From: Corvus cornix cornix
Lineage: Eukaryota > Chordata > Aves > Passeriformes > Corvidae
Assembly (NCBI RefSeq): GCF_000738735.6
Contig: NC_046332.1
Location: 112,460,518-112,524,517, forward strand
DNA: 64,000 nucleotides
Reading direction: 5' to 3'
Shown: positions 1-11,750 of the stretch, one piece after another
Layout: each line of letters starts with the position of its first letter
Numbering within the stretch: the first letter of the stretch is position 1
The notes under the pieces: generated by a model
What the model saw: only the letters and a program-made list of their open reading frames with translations
Told to the model about the DNA's origin: nothing
Database searches by the model: none
Position numbers and translations under genes: made by a program

Positions 1-2700
1 ACATTGAGACTGTGGGGAAAAACAGGGTCTGTGATGTGCTGAGCTATATCAGGTCAGGAAAACTGCAGCCTTTTCTGGAGAGCAGCACCCAGCATTTGTA
101 GTAACCAGGCTGTTCATTTAACGTGTACTGGCTTACTAAGTAAAGTAAATTAAAGGCTGAGGTGGCAACAACGATAAGCAGCAAATTTGTTTGTTCAGTA
201 GGGAGCTGGAACGTATCGGCTCATGCTTTGATCACATTAAATTGAGGGGTTTCAAAGTACACACAGGAAATGCTCCAACAGATTAACTTTGTCCCTGGAG
301 GTTCGTCCCAGTCACTTTTCAGCCTTCTGCACTCTGTTATCTGTTTCGGCAATTCTGTAACTTTAACCTCAGAGAATCCACAGAGAAAAGTGACAGTGTT
401 AAAGGTCAAGGGTTGACTTCTAGGGTGATGGGCATAAAGTTTTGGTCTTAAGAGGCAGGCTATTGGGCAGTCTTTGGTTCTTTACAAAAAGCGAAAGAAA
501 AGGAGAGGAAATGAAAAATTAAATGATTTTTAAAATCATTAGCTTTAAATGCAGTTAAGGTGGTAAATCATTACTACAAATCAGTATCCCCACATGCTGT
601 GGAGATCAGCACATTGAAGTCTGGCTGCTGAACTCAAACTCAATTGACTTCATTTCAAAGAAGGAACAAGGTTTCCCTGAAATTCTCCCCATGGACAGGT
701 GTTTATAAATAAGCACTTTTCCTACAGGTGGGTTTGCCTCTGTCTGAAATAGTGCCTGTTCACACTGCAGCCAACCTCTCTGTGAGCAGGTTATCTTCCC
801 AAAGCTTGTAGGAACTTGATTTCTTTGAGAGATCAATGGGTTGAAATTTGTCAATAGGTTCAAAACATTTCGGGGGTGTGGAAGTGACGAAGATACAAGC
901 GCATGCAGCAGGATTGCATAAGCCTCATTTCTGCAGGAATCAGGAAAAAAAGTTGCAGCAATATAAAAATAAATAACTGAGCAGGCATAATTCCTAAAAA
1001 AATGCCAGTAGGTAGCCAAAACCTCATTTCTGCTGAGGGCAGAAGGAAAGGGGAGATCTGTCATTTTCCTCAGTGTTTAAGTATTTCAGCCTGTGACATC
1101 TGCTTTTTGAGAAGTGAGGACATTTCAGAGATAAAAAACACTTCTCTCTGAAATAAGGAACATGTAGTCTTCTTATCCTACCAGGGAACAATAAAATCTC
1201 CTGAAACTGGTAGATGAGATAGCATTTTTTCTGTTGCTAATAATGCTGTTCGGCAACACGGATCTGTTCATGGAACTCGGTGCTACTCATGCTGTGTCTC
1301 ATCCATCCTGTGCACTGTTTAAAGCTGGCAAGCTATTTCACTGTCAGGGATTATCAATGCAAACACAACTATACAGACCAGAGAGGTACCTACATCAGCA
1401 GGATGAAATAGTCTCCATGGCTGTAACACTTCTGAGTATCCAAGCCTGGCCCTACAGGGACCTAACTGGCAGAATCCCACTCTAGTCACTAAATCTGAAT
1501 CAACTACCAGCTCAGTTAGTACACAGCTTCTCATGTGGAATTCAGAAGATAATGTCTATAAAATCCCTTGTGTGATTGCAAATCCCTTTGTCCTTGCAAA
1601 AATAATTGGCTGAGATAGGTTTTTAATATATTCGAAAAAATATGTAGTATATTTGAAAAACAATATAATATTCTAAGAATATTAAAGGCAGAGGTTTTTC
1701 AGTATTGAAGAACATAATAATTTCTTATTGTATTGATGACCTATGGCACCACAGATTCTGAGAGTTATTTTCTCATCAATACAGGACCAGCTAGAAAATC
1801 CTGCTGTTTGGCAGAGCACAACCCCTAACCCAGGGAAGTGACCTATTGACTTAAAAACAACAGCAAATCTAACTGGTCTGCTAGCCCAGTTAATTTGTTC
1901 TACTTCCCTGTTGTAGGAGTTAAACGTTAGGAACTTCAAGCATAATCCCAGAATCCCAAAAATACCTCCTTCTCTCGATTTTCAGTTGAGCTTTGTGTTT
2001 AAACAGCATTGTCTTCCTATGTATCTTCTAGACTTTAAATCCTGTCACTTGTAAGGTATTTCCCTTTAAAGATGAACACGTGAACAAGAAATTTTCCTTC
2101 TCTGTGACAACTTGGGACGCTGACCATGGGTGCTGCTGATTGCTGTGCCCAGGGTGATGTGCTGTGGCATGAAGAGCTTGGTTAAAATTCAAAAGGCTTG
2201 CTGCACATTTCCACTCCTATTTAGCATCTTTATTTGCACTCCTCTCTGCACAGCCTCCTGGACAATCCCTTCATGCTTACGGTTTTCCTGACCCCTTCAT
2301 TATCCTACATTAACTTCTTGTTAAAGACTTCCCTGCTGGGAAACCTAGAAACTTTCTTCCTTCCCCCAGTGAGATCTTAACTTAGAAAGAACAGTTATAG
2401 CAATAATTCAATTTAGGAAAGAAAAAAAATAAGACAGCTGCTCAGCTATGCTATTCAGCATTGATTTTTTTTTTCTTTTCAACCTTCTTAAGTTTTTCAC
2501 ATTTTTTTAGGAATGGAATCTGTGTGGAGCAGAAATTTTGTTCTCATTTTTGTTGAAAACACATAAAACTAGTTATTCATGCAAAAGCAGTTCTAAATTT
2601 AAACAAAAAGTAAACCATAACCTGAAATCCATCTTTTTTTTAGAGCTAGCAGTCACTCCAGACAATTCAGTGCAATTTTGACTGTAAGTGCACGAGCTTA
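1..2700. other. Noncoding DNA, no gene seen
   Basis: No coding region or known repeat is recognisable. The longest open frame is a 152-codon minus-strand frame at 606-1064; it has no domain-like pattern and no visible splice context, so I treat it as chance. The segment around 1600-1690 is very AT-rich. A small hairpin lies at 522-540, with 9-bp arms around a single central T. Base composition is uniform and CG-poor, as in vertebrate intergenic or intronic sequence. Confidence 0.6.
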
Positions 2701-2984
2701 GCTTTTTGCTTGAGACAGATCAAAAATACCCCGCAAATAAACTTTCCCTACAGTATTTCCAGCACAGCCTTAAAAAGAGCCAGAGACCAAAAACAATCTT
2801 CGAAGTCTGTTGCACCGAGGCAGGAGGTCAAAGTGCTTGTACAAATTGGTAAAGAAGTCATGTTTTATCAGCGACACTGCAATTACGGACGTTTGATTTC
2901 TGTTTGTAGGACAAGGTCCTCTCATTGATGGAGAACCCACCGGGCATGGAAAGAAAGGGATCTTTGTGTGAGGAGCAGCAGCAC

Positions 2985-3117
2985 ATGACAGGCATCCTTG
3001 TGACCGGCCGGCTGACGCAGCCCAGGCTGCCCAGGCTCGGGCTTTCCCGGCTCTCGCTGTGTTCCACCCCCATGACTGGAGTCTGCTCAGCTCTCCTCAA
3101 AAAAAAAAAAAAAAAAA
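2985..3117 (+). other. CpG-rich patch ending in A19 tract
   Basis: Between about 2995 and 3060 there are some six CG dinucleotides within 65 bases, far more than in the flanks. About 40 bases later the sequence meets an uninterrupted run of 19 A (3099-3117). A GC-rich segment ending in a long A tract is the form of a retroposed 3' end (processed retrocopy or SINE-like insert), but I recognise no parent gene and see no clear target-site duplication. A small decayed CpG island next to an unrelated A-rich microsatellite is equally possible. Confidence 0.3.
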
Positions 3118-3172
3118 CCAGCCAAAAAACCACACCAAAAACCAAAACCCAAACCGAAAACCAAACTCACAG
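3099..3172. repeat. A-rich simple repeat: A19, then degenerate (CCAAAA)n
   Basis: A homopolymer of 19 A is followed by about 55 bases containing only A and C apart from a few G and T, in an irregular CCAAAA/ACCAAA pattern. This is low-complexity DNA, either a decayed poly(A) tail or an independent microsatellite. The strand with A is the plus strand. Confidence 0.8.
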
Positions 3173-3239
3173 CAACAGCTTTTGAAAGAGGTGGCTGTGC
3201 TCATGGTCAAAATAAATAAAGGAAGAACAAACTAGAGCC

Positions 3240-4605
3240 CCCCGGGCAGTGCTTGGCCTGGCTGTCCCCTGAACAAGCTTGTTTCTAGATTGCAGCAGGT
3301 ATCTTTCCCAGAGCTGAAGGGCTCTCCAAGGGAGTGATTTCCTTTTCTTTTTTTCCCCCCCTCAGGCATTTCAATGGGAAAGTTAAAAATAAATGAAACG
3401 AATCAATGCCTTTTGGCTGCTGCTGTTTCAGATGATGCCTCCTCTAGCAAAACACGAGCTTGATATGGTGCCTGAGAGCTCTTCACGAGACAAAATGGGC
3501 TTCTCCACACAAGATTTTACAACTGCAGCCTTCTATCCTTATGACTTTGAGTAATGTTTTGCTTCTGAATGTTTATGCTTCCCAGCTATGAGTGAATATA
3601 GGAAATAACTCTTCTATGCAGTGGGAAGCAACCTAACAAGCCTGAACTACATGAGGGCACTGGAGGAGTTTACAAATGTGTGGAGAGCATGTGATGAGCA
3701 ACCCAGGGGATGGTACCATTCAAGGGAGTCCTCTGATGGAGCTGGGGACAGCACTGTGCCTGGAGAGGAGCAGACAACCAACCTGAGCAAAAAAAGGGGC
3801 ATCTTAACCTCCAGCTGAATGTAGGTACCCAAATCTCTGGTCTTGGCTATGGTCTTGTTAGGTTTGAGGAAAGATCTACAGGCAGAAGAAGGCAAGCTTG
3901 TCTGACCTGAGTTTTACAGGGCCAGTCTTACCTTAAGTAGGCACCACAGGAAGTGGATGAGTGGAGGAAAAAATAACATGTTGAACCAATACAGAGCTGG
4001 GGTAGAAAAAGTGTCCTTGGGGTTAAAATTTTGTGAAATTCTTGTTTTTGTCTGGGGAGAGAGGCACTTATTGGTTGGGGACAAAACAACATTGGTGGAG
4101 ACTGAAGGGGCTGAAGATGACTTTCTGGGAGCAGGGTCCAACCCCAACAGTATCCCCAAAGAAATTCAATTCATCTCCTGCAGGGAGTGAAAATTTAGCT
4201 CTACCTCCAAGGCAGAAGTTAAAAGAGGGGCTGGAGAGGTCAATTGCTCTGTTATATATAGGGACTGAAGGAAAATTACCCTGTGCACAAACTTAACAGC
4301 CACTGTAGAATGTCAGGGTGAATGCCACCTTTAACAGTGATCCTAAAAAAAGCAAATGATTATGTGAAGAAAGCAAATGGCAGCATAATGTTTTGAAAGT
4401 CCTGTCAAACTAAATAGTTTCCTGTGGTTTTGCAAGAATGGAGGGGCATGAGTACCATTAATAAAAAGCCCCCTACCATCAGAGATCACATAAGGATGAA
4501 TTCAGTACTGCCCTTAGGCATTTTACAGTAAGCCAGAACATGTTTTTGATGGTAATGATGCCTTAGGTTTTAACTTTTATATTTTTCAAATCCTGTACTG
4601 TCTAG
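3240..4605. other. Noncoding DNA, no gene seen
   Basis: Nothing identifiable. Several frames of 65-87 codons overlap on both strands around 3620-4300 and none resembles a known family. A TATATATAGG-like stretch near 4253 has no downstream gene context. The segment ends at the proposed left edge of the LTR. Confidence 0.5.
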
Positions 4606-4827
4606 TGTGTAACTCTGAAGTTTCATGTGGCCTGTTAGCTGCTGCTCTCTCATGCTGGTTAGACATAACAAACCTCTCTAAGTTTGCTCTCCAAGGACAC
4701 CTAGATTGTCCTAGGCCCAAAATGTGTAAACTAAAATCCTAAGAAGGGGAGGTAAACTTGGAGAAATTACATCATTAACTGAAGTTATAATTGGAGAACT
4801 AACCCTGATATCCAAATGGACAAAACT

Positions 4828-4835
4828 TATAAAAG
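4828..4835 (+). promoter_or_regulatory. LTR TATA box
   Basis: TATAAAAG lies about 86 bases upstream of the LTR polyadenylation signal, the usual U3/R arrangement. It would place transcription start near 4855-4862. Present-day activity is unknown. Confidence 0.55.
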
Positions 4836-4913
4836 GGTGAAGAACCCGTGACCCAGGGTCCATCTTGGGTGTAGCCTTTTGACTGCCCATGGTGTACCTT
4901 TGAAGGCCCTTCA

Positions 4914-4919
4914 AATAAA
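4914..4919 (+). terminator. LTR polyadenylation signal AATAAA
   Basis: A canonical AATAAA is followed within 60 bases by T-rich and GT-rich sequence ending in TCTGTGTTTTAGGTGG, which fits a downstream element. It lies between the TATA box and the CA end, where an R-region poly(A) signal belongs. Confidence 0.55.
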
Positions 4920-4989
4920 TACCTACTTTTGTTCTCTTATTCTTGTCTAGTCTCTGTGTTTTAGGTGGCCACGTCAGGCATCAGTTTTT

Positions 4990-5007
4990 TGGCACCCCCA
5001 GAAGGGA
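4990..5007 (+). other. Primer-binding-site-like sequence of the LTR element
   Basis: The 18 bases begin TGGCACCCCCAGAAGG, and TGG is the invariant start of a retroviral primer site (complement of tRNA CCA). The site sits six bases after the CA that closes the LTR. The AGAAGGGA part recalls the ERVL-type site (TGGTNTCAGAAGTGGGA), but the first half differs and I cannot match it to one tRNA with certainty. Mutation of an older leucine-type site is a simple explanation. Confidence 0.45.
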
Positions 5008-5200
5008 CAGTGAGGCTTCCAGAAATCTTCTGGACTGAGAAAGATCCAGCTCAGCTCCAGCCCCACTGCCAGCACCTGAGACATCAGTAAAATGGGGTAA
5101 GAGGATTTACATACTGAACATTTTAGTAAAAAGAGAATCAGAAGAGGAGTACAGCCATAGTCTGCTGTTCAAGGCAGGGTACAAAGTTCAGCATTCCACA
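5008..5200 (+). mobile_element. Probable retroviral leader remnant
   Basis: The sequence directly follows the primer-like site and would be the untranslated leader. An ATG at 5092 is stopped after two codons by TAA (5098-5100). The same bases contain a donor-like G|GTAAGA (GT at 5097-5098). No gag, protease or reverse transcriptase similarity is visible downstream, so the internal region is deleted or decayed beyond recognition by eye. Confidence 0.35.
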
Positions 5201-6120
5201 AAATCTATCTCACTGGCCAAAATCTAGTCTGAAAGCACTCAAGAGCAGTCTGTGAGTAGACTCTGCAGGGATAGCACTCCACAAAGGATGCAGCCCTTAA
5301 CAGCCTGCCTGTAAAACAGAAGAAGATGACAAGAGCAGGGCAGGGAACAGAGTTCAGCATGCAAGAGATCAAGCACGTGGTAGCACAGTAGAGGGACTGG
5401 ATAGGTAACACCTCTGCCCCATGGCCTCCGAGCCTAGTGCGCCAGTGACACGGTGACGCAGTGCCAGCACAGCACACCTACACACCCACATGAAAGCAGT
5501 CTGGCCTTCTTAGCATGAGGGGATCACAGAACTGACTCAGAAGAGGGGCCACTTGGCTACTGCTCTGTCCAGGAAGACCAGGACCAGAGGGGTCCATTGG
5601 AGGAGGCACTTGAGCCTGGCAATGGGAGGCACCAGGACTAACACCAAAGGGCCTGTCATCACCATGAACTCCATCCAGACTTGGTGTCCCTCAAACGGTT
5701 TTAACTTCCCTTTGAGTTCATGCCTGTTGGCCAGAAAGGAAAGGAAGTTGTGCCCAGTGGTACCCTGACCATGCCAGTCAAACATGGGTGCTGGGCTGGG
5801 CTTCTCTTCCCACAGTGCTCAAACCTGCCCAGCACAGGGGGACTGACACCCATCTCCTCACCAGGACACGCTCCTTGACCATCCTCAGGTGGCCACTGTC
5901 TCCTTCTGCTTCACCACTGCCTGCCCAGTTTCCCAATCCCTGGGCTTGGCCAGGCAGTGCCCAGGGCATGGGGCCAGCCTGTCTTCTCTGATCAATACCC
6001 AGCTGTGGGATGTTCCTCCACCTCCCTCCAAAACCCCACAGTGGTCTAGCAGACAGGGAAAGCAGCATGTGGCTGGCTAGCCCCAGGCTCCCCGGCCCTT
6101 CAAGAGGAAGGCAGCAGGCT
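5200..6120. other. GC-richer unassigned segment beside the LTR
   Basis: This segment is visibly richer in G and C than the flanks. It carries several overlapping 60-96-codon frames on both strands (for example minus 5778-6068 and plus 5788-5991), none recognisable. It could be the decayed body of the retroviral element, or unrelated GC-rich DNA. I see no second LTR closing it. Confidence 0.35.
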
Positions 6121-9100
6121 CTCTTACACCATCCTTCAATAATTTACTAGACAGGCAGTAACAGCTTCCCTCTCTGTTGCAACAAGCAAGTCAAAAACAG
6201 GAGAGCAGAAGCATCCATCTCTGACATTCCTGCAGGTTTTCTGTAATGGATCACTTTTGATTAATTAGTGAAACAAGTTTGAAACAGCCTGCAGGATACT
6301 TGGTGTGTGCCTGTGTCTCAAACTGGAACAGGAAACCGAATTTATCTCTATAAAACATGAACATAAAAACTCTGCCCTTATTGTTTCCACTTCTACAGGG
6401 GTCCTCCATTCTCTGCTACCCATGTAGAAAAGAAAAAAATCTAAAACATCTTTGCTTTTGTACTAGAACTAAAAATGAAAAAAAAAATTGTTTTGCTCAC
6501 CTTTCCCTCTCTGATCTGTGAGCACAGAGCCATTGCTTGACAAAATGTAGCACAAACACACAGCATGGCATTTCTTCTGCACATTTGCTGTCTAGAGTTT
6601 CCTCAGTTAAAAACTGAGCCAGGGACTGGCTTCCCACAGCTGGTTACCAGTTCAACACTTGAAGCACAGCTCCTCTTTGACAAAGTCCCATGATGCTGAA
6701 TGTGGTACCAATCTCAAGCCTGCCTGAGCAACACCAGCTCTGGAGTCTCTTGAACAGCAGCACACACTGTGAAGAGAATGTCTTAAGATGCTCACTCGGA
6801 GAATTTTTGTTAATTTTATTATATGTTGCCCAAACCACCAGAAAAAAAAAATGGTTAAAGACAGCAACTTTCTCCTTTTTTTTTTTCTTTTCCGAGGAAT
6901 TAGTCTCAGGCCTTGCACGCTTTCCCACGCTCGCAGATTGCGGGTTATAAACGCGTGGGAGTAATGCAGTTTCGATCAGTCAGGTAGGCTGGGTTTCTGT
7001 TAGCTGGCTGCATACCTTTGAGCCCTATCAGCACACAGTGATCAGTGGAATTCCTGGCATTTTTGTCATAGCATCAGAGGCAGTACTTTACAGAGTAAAT
7101 ACCAATGACCTGCTGTTCTGTCAGGGCTCTGTACTTACCTTTTATTTTCAAGTCAAAGGTTAGGCCTATTTATGTAAATCCTCAGCCATGGGCCAAGTAA
7201 TCTGACCTCCTGGTTTTCATTCTCCTAATTGTTTCAGGTGTTTTTCTTGAAAAGTTTGGTCAGTTAAGGCTAGGGATCTTTTTTTAAGGTGCCTTTGAAG
7301 GGCTCTAGGGGCTTTCATAGCCCACCCAGTTTGCAAAGTGGAAACATCAGTGACCTGATGCCCTGGGCACTTATTTAAAATTCATTACCAGGAAATAAGG
7401 TTTTGATATATAGCCCCTCTATGCTGAAGAATATCTTAAGGAACATATGCATGCCATTTTTTACTTTGGATTATGTGATCTCTGAAGCCACATAGAGAGG
7501 CAATAATAAATTACTCTCCTGTTTGCCCTTCGTTTCTAATAAGAGCGTTATTCAGCTGTAGATAGTTTTGACTTCCCACATGCTGGCCACTGCTTCCAAT
7601 TCCTTTGTTACTTCACGCTTGGCCGTGCCATTTTATTCATAAAAGGGTGTCCGAAGCTGTATAACAAGAAAAAGAAATTTACTGGGTTTTTTCAAGCCTT
7701 TTCTCTGAGACTCAGCCCTGCTTATATTCTAAGATTAAAAAGCAAGATGAATATCTTCTGAATAAGAGAGAAATACAGCCAGTTTACTCACACATAAAGG
7801 AGCACAGATACTCTAGATTTTGTCCCATCGCCCCTGGGCATAGAAGCTTTGTATTTCCATATGGCCAGAACCAGCCATAGATAGCTCCACAGTGGGAGTA
7901 ATTCTCTCCTGTCCTCAGGAGTGACTTATCAGATCACTGCTTTCACTTCTGACCATGGATAAACCACATAAAATGCATGTTATCACATTTCAGTATTTAT
8001 TTCTTCCCTAGTCTTCCTCCAGTTAAGTGTCACTTTGAGGTATGCACTGGAAAAGGATAATTAATATAAGAATAATATGTTCTTTAACTGGTGCTGATAC
8101 CAGAGCTCATGCAACCATCTGAAAGCAGCAGCTCTAAACTGGAATTTGGCTTCTGCAATTTAGGTCTGTGGGGACCAAAAGTACAATCAGAGAGCTGAAG
8201 TTTCAACTTCTGGGGCACTCATTATGCAGCTAATTCTCCAGGTGTATTCCTTTTAATTATTGGAATAGTCACTTGTCTGCTACTGATGAAAAGAGGGATT
8301 GTAAGAAACCAGGTTAAGTGAAAAGCACCATTTACATTCTTCACTGCTATGTGCTACTGACTTGAATTACAATGTTCATTTTTTCAACCCTCAGGTAACA
8401 ACAGCCTCATTCTGGGGGGAAAAAAATTCCTGCATCCCATACCCAGCAACAGAAGAACACTGAGGAAACATTGAAGAAGGAAGGCCAAGGCCCTCCACCT
8501 GAAGCCATTAGTAGTTAATGCATATAAGCTGGGATAGAGTTAACAGAAATTGCTATGGCAAACAGATGAGCGATGGAGGCATAAAATAATGACAACAGCT
8601 GGCAAATGGAAATAGAAGTCAAACTGTCAGAAAAGGTGAAATTACAGTCAGGCTCTCAGGCCTTCATAAAATGTGGAACCCATACTTAGGAGAGAAATTG
8701 TACATTGGGACTTTTCCCCACCTCTCCTGATTTCACAGGCCACTTCCCACGCTCAGCCACAATTGCTCAATATCTCTGCAGTGACTGCAAATGTTACTTA
8801 CATGCCAAATTTTGAAAATACTCTGACTTTCTTTGCATTGAAGGAGATGTCATTGTTTGGTAAGGCAAGTTCCTGGCGGACACCATTTGAGACCATAAAC
8901 TGAAGCCCTGTTTTCTACCAGTAATACCAATGTGCATGTTTCTGTTGATACTTCTGGGCTCCTTAAAGGAGAAGATGGGACCAAATCATTGCCATCCTGA
9001 GGTCTATTTATTTTCATACATAGCTATCTTCCTAAGATTAAATGGATGTGACTGCATAGCCTGCCTGTGCCCAGAGGATGAGCAATGATGTTAAGATTCA

Positions 9101-10560
9101 CCAGCATTGGATGAGGCCAGGACACTGACACCAACCCATTTTCCTTCCCAAGATGCGACCAAAATAAGTCAGCATCACCTCAGTTACACGGCAGGGAGTC
9201 TTTGTACCTCTCTATATGCCCCTGTTGCCATGACCTGAGAGGGAGCCATCAGGGTAGTGGGATTTAAGCCTTCCAAGTTGGGAACCCACAGCATTTCACA
9301 GACCCAAATGGACACATGCTGATGAGTGCAGGAGTCCAGTTAAAGAGTCCACAGTCAGGTAAACGTGGACGTAAAATATCCAAGGGGACTGAAGGTCTGT
9401 ACATGGATGCAGTGGAGCAGGAGGAAGGGTAAATTGCTGTAAGTTGAGGTTCCCCAGGAGCTCAACCAATCCAAGTCCTGTCATTTCCTTCTCACCCCAG
9501 CCACAAATTCCAGCAAGATGTTGTGTGCCAACACCAGACCTTGCTATGACGCTGCTATGAGCTGGTTCAGGGAGTCAAATCAGGTAAAAAGTAACTCTGC
9601 AGGAAAAAGCTGAGGCCTTTAAGAAGTTTAGTTCCCTGAACTGGCTCATGACATGACCATGCAAATATCAGTGCTGGCAAGAAGTGAGGGAGCAAGGTGC
9701 AGGACCAAAGCTCTGACTTGGACCTGAACCAATTTGGACACGAGCCCTTAAACAAAGGGCTAAACCAGTCTGTGTAACGTCACAAGCATGAAATAATTCC
9801 CCAAACTACTGCTCACATTCCTATTTACACAGCAATCCCCTGCTTCATAGGAGTGCACGAGGACACATCTTTCTGAGGCAACAAACATTTTTCTTCCATG
9901 CAGAATAAACCCATTCCACACACCACTCAAACGCAACCTGCTTGACCCTTGATTTTTCTACTGGGCCCCTATCCAGATATAAAAACTGAACTCTGAGGGC
10001 TGTTAAGCAGGGCTAGAACAGCTGACCAGATCTCTGCCAGCCTTTACAAGCTTGTTGAAAGACAAAAAGAGCATTCCAGTTCAGCTCAGTTGGGCTGGCT
10101 AAACCACAGCGTTCCCAACCAAGTCCAGCAGGTTTTCACTCAGCACTATTGTTCTTAGGCATATGGTAGACGCAACTTACTTGCTTCCTATTTTCTTGTT
10201 TTGTTTTGTTTTAAAGCGTTGCTTCTTGTCCCTCTCTAATTCCTGGCAGTGTTTCATGGGATTCTGTGCTTTAAACACACAGCTCTCAGAAGCAACAATT
10301 CTTCTACAGATATTTCTCCTCTGTAGTCATCCCTTTTCTCTTTAGAGACAGCACGATCCTATATCACTTTTGACTAAAAGATATATGATCCCTGACAGCA
10401 TCTTGGCCTTACTCCATAAAAGCACACTATTTTATTTACTGTCCATGTAAGCCTGCCTGGGAGATATAGATAGAGATATAAGGCATTTTCTATTGATATT
10501 TCATTTAGCATTAAAATTTTTTAATGTACTTCTGTCAAATGTCCACCTTCATACTACAAG
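6120..10560. other. Noncoding DNA, no gene seen
   Basis: No exon-like frame, RNA gene or recognisable interspersed repeat was found. Short homopolymers occur (A runs at 6478-6487 and 6841-6850, a T run near 6878). The frames at 6644-6950 on both strands are kept open by these low-complexity runs and are not convincing. A short GATATAGATAGAGATATA stretch near 10461-10480 is a minor simple repeat. Confidence 0.55.
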
Positions 10561-11750
10561 TTAACTGATGCTTTCCTACTTACTCTTTCCCATGGCTTCT
10601 GATTTCATGGTTTGCAAAGCCAGCTGTGCACGTAGTGCATGCACCACCTACCTCCCCACTGACTGGGTTATCCTGTTTAAAACACCATTGTGATCCTTGG
10701 TGCTTTACATGGTGTTGTGGCAGCAGCAGTTTTGTCTTCTTGGTCAAACACACAGAAAGACATACCCCACATCCTGCAGCAGCCATTTTGCACGCTACCC
10801 AAACAACATTTTCCCAAGCAACATTTTGTACATTTCCCAAACATGGACCAGATCCCCCAGCTACAGAATACAGCCTTGGGATCCTCACTGGTGCAACCAA
10901 AAGAGCTCTGCCTCAGAGCTCAGTAGGGCATGGATGAGACACAGGCCTGGTCCCCAGCATGGCATCTGGCTGGGCACTGCGGGGCTGGCACCCAGAGCCA
11001 TCCCAGCTGGTGTTTGCTGCTCCACAGCTCCTTGCCTGTCCACTCCCTTCACCAGGCAGGCAGGGTACACCCTGGCATGGTGCAAACTGGTGTGTCCACA
11101 TGAGCAGACGTGGCCAGAGGCTGTGTCTGTGTGGTGCGTGGCAGTGCATCCTGCAATCTACAAGCAGCCCTTGTGTCCAGGACAAAAATCTCCACTCAGA
11201 GAAGGTGTGAGGACAGCACGAGTGGAAATACCTGTGCAAGCTTGCATAGCTGCCTTAATCCTGTGACACAGCCTCTCTCAGTTCTTGGTCTAAACATCCC
11301 CTATACATCCACATGCTTTTCCTCTCTTTCACTCTCTGCCAAGGGCCTCGACAACCAGTCCGGGCTCTAACCGCAAGTTCACACACAGGAGAACTGGAAT
11401 GGTTTCCAGCTCTGTCTTCACACTGCTTGGCTGGCGTGTGAAATGAGGCTTCATTCTCCGGGGAGATATTTGGGTCACAGTCAGGGATGGAGTGACCTAC
11501 TTCAGTATCCTTGGGAATTACTTTTACTCTCCATTTCTGACTCAAGAGCCATGCCCAGACAGATGTATTACTGCAATATTGCAACTGTCCCAGTAAAACC
11601 TGCCAGCCTTGACGGATCTTGGCATCCCTCCTAATATCCCTGGAACCATTCACCCCTCCTGGCTGGTCTGCTGGCATGGGAATAGACGGAGCACCTCAGC
11701 AAACCTCACCAGGCCATCCTTGCCCTTTGGTAAATGCGCAGGATCAGCCC
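10560..11750. other. GC-richer patch with overlapping open frames on both strands
   Basis: Composition rises in G and C, and long frames overlap on both strands: plus 10697-11266 (189 codons), minus 10580-10900 (106), minus 10913-11239 (108) and minus 11255-11677 (140). Having many frames open at once indicates a shortage of stop triplets rather than one gene. None of the translations shows a family motif, repeated pattern or signal peptide that I trust. A retroposed or lncRNA sequence is possible but not shown. Confidence 0.4.

Larger units (their letters stand above)
4606..4983 (+). mobile_element. Endogenous retrovirus LTR (5' edge approximate)
   Basis: The order of signals is that of a retroviral LTR: a TATA box (TATAAAAG, 4828-4835), an R-like stretch, a polyadenylation signal AATAAA (4914-4919), then a T/GT-rich stretch (about 4920-4970), an end in CA at 4983, and a primer-binding-like sequence just downstream. 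The U3 start is not fixed: TG at 4606 or TG at 4626 would both do, giving about 360-380 bp, a normal length for bird LTRs. I found no second copy in the window, so this is either a lone LTR with some leader or the 5' end of a truncated provirus. Class is uncertain; the adjacent primer site leans to ERVL-like. Confidence 0.6.

Noticed and set aside
522..540. AATGATTTT/AAAATCATT hairpin
   Set aside because: Nine-base AT-rich arms around one base are expected several times by chance in AT-rich DNA. It has no further support as an RNA or regulatory element.
606..1064. 152-codon minus-strand open frame
   Set aside because: No domain, no upstream promoter or splice evidence, and ordinary CG-poor surroundings.
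4250..4262. TATATATAGG as a promoter TATA box
   Set aside because: Nothing downstream looks transcribed, and AT words of this kind are common here. The LTR TATA box at 4828 has far better context.
6841..6890. Lys/Phe runs in several frames near A and T runs
   Set aside because: The frames at 6644-6950 are held open by homopolymer tracts on both strands, so they are not coding evidence.
10697..11266. 189-codon plus-strand open frame
   Set aside because: It lies in a GC-richer patch where minus frames are open across the same bases. Many Trp, Cys and Pro residues and no motif point to a stop-poor composition, not to a gene.
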